Positions 6,639 to 9,745 of a stretch of 9,745 nt of DNA are shown here, piece after piece (the stretch's first letter is position 1; each line of letters begins with the position of its first letter). The stretch spans positions 1-9,745 of the forward strand of contig JALTUB010000004.1 of NCBI GenBank assembly GCA_027047745.1, written 5' to 3'. The stretch comes from Sulfurimonas sp. Its GTDB lineage: Bacteria > Campylobacterota > Campylobacteria > Campylobacterales > Sulfurimonadaceae. The notes beneath the pieces are model-generated. The model searched no databases and was not told the DNA's origin. It saw nothing but the letters and a program-made list of their open reading frames with translations. The translations under genes were made by a program, and so were the position numbers.

Positions 6639-7088
6639 ATGAAAGTTTTACTAATAAAAGATGTTAAAAGCCTAGGTAAAAAAGGTGAAGTGAAAGAAGT
6701 AAAAGATGGATATGGCAAAAATTTTCTCATAGGAAAAGGTTTTGCCCGTCATGCAACTCCCGAGATTTTAGCCCAACATGCAAAAGATGAGCTTATAGTT
6801 GCACAAAATCTTGAAAAAGAGGTAAATGTACTCAAAGAGATAGCTACAAAACTTGAAAAGTGCGAAATAGTTATCACAAAAAAAGTGGGTAATAATGGTC
6901 ACCTTTTTGGTGCTATCACTAAAGATGAAGTTGCAACTGCTTTAAAAGAGCAACACAACATTGAGATAGATAAAAAACATATTACAGATAAAACTGCTAT
7001 TAAAACTATTGGTGAACATGATTTGGACTTAAAACTAGGTCATGGGCTACATGCTAAACTTCATGTAGATGTTCAAGGAGAATCATAA
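6639..7088 (+). CDS. rplI: 50S ribosomal protein L9
   Basis: L9 binds 23S rRNA near the base of the L1 stalk of the large subunit and supports translational fidelity. At 149 residues it has the full family length. The N-terminal rRNA-binding domain is at about 1-50 (MKVLLIKDVKSLGKKGEV, then the GYGKNFLI segment at 24-31), the long connecting helix at about 45-75, and the C-terminal domain at about 80-147 with GHLFGAIT. The start ATG is preceded by AAGGA, 6 bases away. It lies 19 bases after the Fe-S/rhodanese gene and 3 bases before hslV. In many bacteria rplI sits with rpsF and rpsR; the hslVU linkage here matches Campylobacter as I recall it. Confidence 0.98.
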   Translation: MKVLLIKDVKSLGKKGEVKEVKDGYGKNFLIGKGFARHATPEILAQHAKDELIVAQNLEKEVNVLKEIATKLEKCEIVITKKVGNNGHLFGAITKDEVATALKEQHNIEIDKKHITDKTAIKTIGEHDLDLKLGHGLHAKLHVDVQGES

Positions 7089-7091
7089 ACT

Positions 7092-7634
7092 ATGTTTGAT
7101 GCCACAACTATCCTTGCTTATAAGGGTAAAAATAAAGCTGTAATCGGTGGAGATGGTCAAGTTACATTTGGGGACACTGTACTTAAAGGGAATGCCACTA
7201 AAATCCGTACACTTCATCATGGTAAAATCTTAGCTGGTTTTGCAGGAAGCACTGCTGATGCTTTTAACCTTTTTGATATGTTTGAAGAGTTTTTAGAACA
7301 AAAAAAAGGCGATCTTTTAAAGTCAGTTGTTGAGTTTTCAAAAGCTTGGAGAAAAGACAAAGTGCTTCGCCGTTTAGAAGCTATGATGATTGTCTTAAAC
7401 CAAGAACATATCTTTATACTTACAGGAAATGGTGATGTTGTTGAGCCTGAAGATGGAGAACTCGCTTCCATAGGAAGTGGTGGGAACTTTGCCATATCTG
7501 CTGCAAGAGCATTAAAAAAACATGCTTCACTTGATGAAGAAGAACTTGTGAAAGAGTCACTTCACATCGCAGGTGATTTATGTATCTACACAAACCACAA
7601 CATAAAAACTCTGATACTAGAGGATGAAAAATAA
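7092..7634 (+). CDS. hslV: HslV (ClpQ) protease subunit of the HslUV complex
   Basis: HslV forms the double-hexamer proteolytic core of the ATP-dependent HslUV protease, a bacterial relative of the proteasome beta subunit. The product is 180 residues. The nucleophile is the N-terminal threonine of the TTI motif, here Thr5, so a short Met-Phe-Asp-Ala segment must come off to expose it. Counting from Thr5, Asp21, Lys32 and Lys37 match mature Asp17, Lys28 and Lys33 of E. coli HslV. Further family motifs are GFAGSTADAF and IGSGGN, and the GDLCIYTN stretch near the C-terminus. AAGGAG (7075-7080), inside the end of rplI, serves as ribosome-binding site 11 bases from ATG. Its stop overlaps the hslU start by one base (TAATG), so the two partners are translationally coupled. 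Confidence 0.97.
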   Translation: MFDATTILAYKGKNKAVIGGDGQVTFGDTVLKGNATKIRTLHHGKILAGFAGSTADAFNLFDMFEEFLEQKKGDLLKSVVEFSKAWRKDKVLRRLEAMMIVLNQEHIFILTGNGDVVEPEDGELASIGSGGNFAISAARALKKHASLDEEELVKESLHIAGDLCIYTNHNIKTLILEDEK

Positions 7635-8962
7635 TGAACTTAACACCTAAAGAGATTGTAGAATACTTAGACAAATATGTCATAAGCCAAAAAAATGCTA
7701 AAAAAACCATAGCACTCGCACTTCGTACAAGATATAGAAGGTTGCAACTTGATGATGAACTAAAAAATGAAATCATGCCTAAAAATATTTTAATGATAGG
7801 TTCAACTGGTGTCGGTAAGACAGAAATATCTCGTCGTTTAGCAAAGATGATGAAAGTTCCTTTTATAAAGGTAGAAGCATCAAAATACACAGAAGTTGGT
7901 TTTGTTGGGCGTGATGTTGAGTCTATGGTTCGTGATTTAGTTGTCAATTCTATAGCTATAGTAAAGGCTGAACAAGAAGAAGAAAATTTATCTAAAATAG
8001 ACAATTATGTTTTAAATAAAATTGTTGAAAAACTTCTCCCTCCCCTTCCAGAATCAGCTAGTGAGTCCAAAAAAGATGATTATCGAAGACTTCTTGAAGC
8101 CATGGAAAAGAGAGTTGACTCTGGAGAGATGGATGATAGAACTATAGAACTGGAACTTGATAAAATCAACATAGAATTTGAAGATACAAATCTACCTCCA
8201 GAGATGGTAAAAGTCCAAGAGAGTTTTTCAAAAGTTTTTGCTACTATAAACAAAGAAGATAACAAAAAAGAAGTTAGCGTAAAAGATGCAAAAGTTTTAC
8301 TTCGCAAAGAAGCAAGTTCTAAACTTCTTGATATGACAAGCATAACTACAGAGGCACTTCGTCGTGCTGAAAATGGTGGGATTATCTTTCTTGATGAGAT
8401 TGACAAGATTGCACTAAGTGAAAAATCACAAGGAAGAAATGACCCTTCAAAAGAGGGAGTTCAAAGAGATTTGCTTCCTATAGTAGAGGGTAGTAGTGTT
8501 TCTACGAAATATGGAACTATCAATACTGACCATATACTTTTTATTGCTGCAGGTGCTTTTCATGTAAGTAAACCAAGTGATCTTATCCCTGAACTCCAAG
8601 GTAGATTTCCACTTCGTGTTGAACTTGAATCATTAACAGAAGAGACACTATATCAGATATTAACACAAACTCAAAACTCATTGTTAAAACAATATACAGC
8701 ACTTTTAGATGTTGAGGGTATGAGATTAACTTTTGATGATGAAGCAGTTCATTCAATCGCAAAATTATCTCATCGTGCCAATGAACTTACAGAAGATATT
8801 GGAGCAAGAAGACTTCATACTGTTTTAGAAAAAATACTAGAAGATATAAGTTTTAATGCTGATGAGTATAAAGGTGAAGAGGTAATCATCACTTCAAAAC
8901 TTGTTCATGAAAAACTAGATGAAGTTGTAGAAGATGACGATTTATCGAGATATATCTTATGA
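7634..8962 (+). CDS. hslU: HslU (ClpY) ATPase subunit of the HslUV complex
   Basis: HslU is the AAA+ hexameric unfoldase that feeds substrates into HslV. The product is 442 residues, full length. Walker A GSTGVGKT is at 56-63 and Walker B IIFLDEID at 250-257. The family-specific I domain lies between (about 110-235) and is rich in Glu, Lys and Asp. The AAA+ core continues with GRFPLRVE at 323-330 and the C-terminal domain motif EDIGARRLH at 387-395. The C-terminus DLSRYIL is the tail that docks into HslV pockets to activate it. The pore loop reads GFVG (89-92) in place of the GYVG of E. coli, a conservative aromatic change. It overlaps hslV by one base and era by four. Confidence 0.98.
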   Translation: MNLTPKEIVEYLDKYVISQKNAKKTIALALRTRYRRLQLDDELKNEIMPKNILMIGSTGVGKTEISRRLAKMMKVPFIKVEASKYTEVGFVGRDVESMVRDLVVNSIAIVKAEQEEENLSKIDNYVLNKIVEKLLPPLPESASESKKDDYRRLLEAMEKRVDSGEMDDRTIELELDKINIEFEDTNLPPEMVKVQESFSKVFATINKEDNKKEVSVKDAKVLLRKEASSKLLDMTSITTEALRRAENGGIIFLDEIDKIALSEKSQGRNDPSKEGVQRDLLPIVEGSSVSTKYGTINTDHILFIAAGAFHVSKPSDLIPELQGRFPLRVELESLTEETLYQILTQTQNSLLKQYTALLDVEGMRLTFDDEAVHSIAKLSHRANELTEDIGARRLHTVLEKILEDISFNADEYKGEEVIITSKLVHEKLDEVVEDDDLSRYIL

Positions 8963-9745
8963 GTAAAGCTGGTTTCGTCTCTTTAATAGGTCGTCCAAAT
9001 GCGGGTAAAAGTACCTTAATGAATTCACTATTAGGTGAAAAAATCGCTATGGTTAGCCAAAAAGCAAATGCGACTAGAAAACGCTCAAATGCTATAGTTA
9101 TGTATGAAGATACTCAAATCATCTTCATCGACACACCAGGCTTACATGAAAGAGAGAAAGTTCTTAACCAATTTATGCTTGATGAAGCGTTAAAAGCTAT
9201 GGGTGATTGTGATCTGATAGTTTATTTAGCTCCTATAACAGATGGTGTTGAGCATTATAAAAAGTTTTTAGAGCTAAACAAAAACAAGATTAAGCATATT
9301 ATTGTACTTAGCAAAATCGACCAAGTAAAACAAGAAAAACTATTTAAAACGATAGCCTCTTACAACCAATTTTCAAATCATTTTGAAGCACTTATACCAG
9401 TTGCCGTACCAAAAAAAGTTGGTCATGATGACTTGCTTAATACTATCTCTAAAAATCTTCCTAATTCCCCTTACCTGTATGACCCAGAAGATTTAACAAG
9501 TGAACTTGTCCGTGATATTTATGCAGGTTTTATTCGTGAGGGAATTTTTGAAAATATTAGTGATGAAGTTCCTTATGAATCTGATGTTATTATTGACTCT
9601 ATAGAAGAAGAAAAAGGTATCGACAGGATATATGCAACAATAATCATAGAAAAAGAGTCTCAAAAAGGCATAATAATTGGCAAAGGTGGAGAGTCCATTA
9701 AACGCATTGGGAAATCTGCTCGTGAAAAAATAGAAAGACTTAGCA
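8959..9745 (+). CDS. era: GTPase Era, 3' end cut by window
   Basis: Era is an essential GTPase that binds the 3' end of 16S rRNA and acts in 30S subunit assembly. The first 262 codons are visible, of roughly 290-300 expected; no stop occurs before the window ends. The ATG at 8959 overlaps the hslU stop as ATGA. G1 (GRPNAGKS) is at residues 11-18, a G2-like segment near Thr39, and G3 (DTPG) at 58-61. The G4 position reads SKID at 118-121, with Ser for the usual Asn, and the G5 region reads PVAV (147-150) where E. coli has PISA. The C-terminal KH RNA-binding domain is present up to its GKGG loop at 241-244, preceded by the typical ESQKGIIIGK stretch. It is the last visible gene of the operon. 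Confidence 0.95.
   Translation, partial: MSKAGFVSLIGRPNAGKSTLMNSLLGEKIAMVSQKANATRKRSNAIVMYEDTQIIFIDTPGLHEREKVLNQFMLDEALKAMGDCDLIVYLAPITDGVEHYKKFLELNKNKIKHIIVLSKIDQVKQEKLFKTIASYNQFSNHFEALIPVAVPKKVGHDDLLNTISKNLPNSPYLYDPEDLTSELVRDIYAGFIREGIFENISDEVPYESDVIIDSIEEEKGIDRIYATIIIEKESQKGIIIGKGGESIKRIGKSAREKIERLS

Noticed and set aside
7420..8004. 194-codon minus-strand reading frame across hslV and hslU
   Set aside because: It lies antisense to two well-conserved genes and its composition (Ser-rich, with His/Gln-rich end) is that of a shadow frame. No family pattern is seen.

Overview
The window is AT-rich chromosomal DNA from a member of the Campylobacterota (Epsilonproteobacteria), most likely a free-living, flagellated, Sulfurimonas-like sulfur-oxidising relative. 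This rests on the low GC, the protein sequences, and the gene order argG-(x)-rplI-hslV-hslU-era. From memory, Campylobacter jejuni has argG-rplI-hslV-hslU-era at the equivalent locus. The genus is inference. No rRNA, tRNA, CRISPR array, insertion sequence or prophage signature was seen, and there is no gene-free stretch longer than about 135 bases.

Left part (1-2279): the first 34 codons of ligA (NAD-dependent DNA ligase) run leftwards out of the window. Facing away from it is a 680-residue transmembrane methyl-accepting chemotaxis protein with its own extended -10 promoter. It ends at a perfect 11-bp inverted repeat that probably terminates transcription from both sides.

Middle part (2303-4509): a leftward, translationally coupled three-gene unit encodes a 12-helix MFS exporter-type protein, an 83-residue three-helix membrane protein that starts at TTG, and a 90-residue soluble protein of unknown function. 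Divergent from it is flaG, a single flagellar gene preceded by a well-spaced sigma-28 (FliA) promoter and followed by a stem-loop.

Right part (4601-9745): a tightly packed rightward operon with gaps of 26, 19 and 3 bases and then overlaps of 1 and 4 bases. It contains argG, a fusion of a ferredoxin-thioredoxin-reductase-like Fe-S domain to a rhodanese domain, rplI, hslV, hslU and era (cut by the window end). Most of it is housekeeping: arginine synthesis, ribosomal protein L9, the HslUV protease and the ribosome-assembly GTPase Era. The fusion protein is the outlier and the best candidate for under-described biology: it keeps every cysteine needed for an FTR-type [4Fe-4S]/disulfide centre plus the rhodanese catalytic cysteine. 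Other points of note are the four-residue extension before the catalytic threonine of HslV and the divergent G4 and G5 guanine-recognition motifs of Era.
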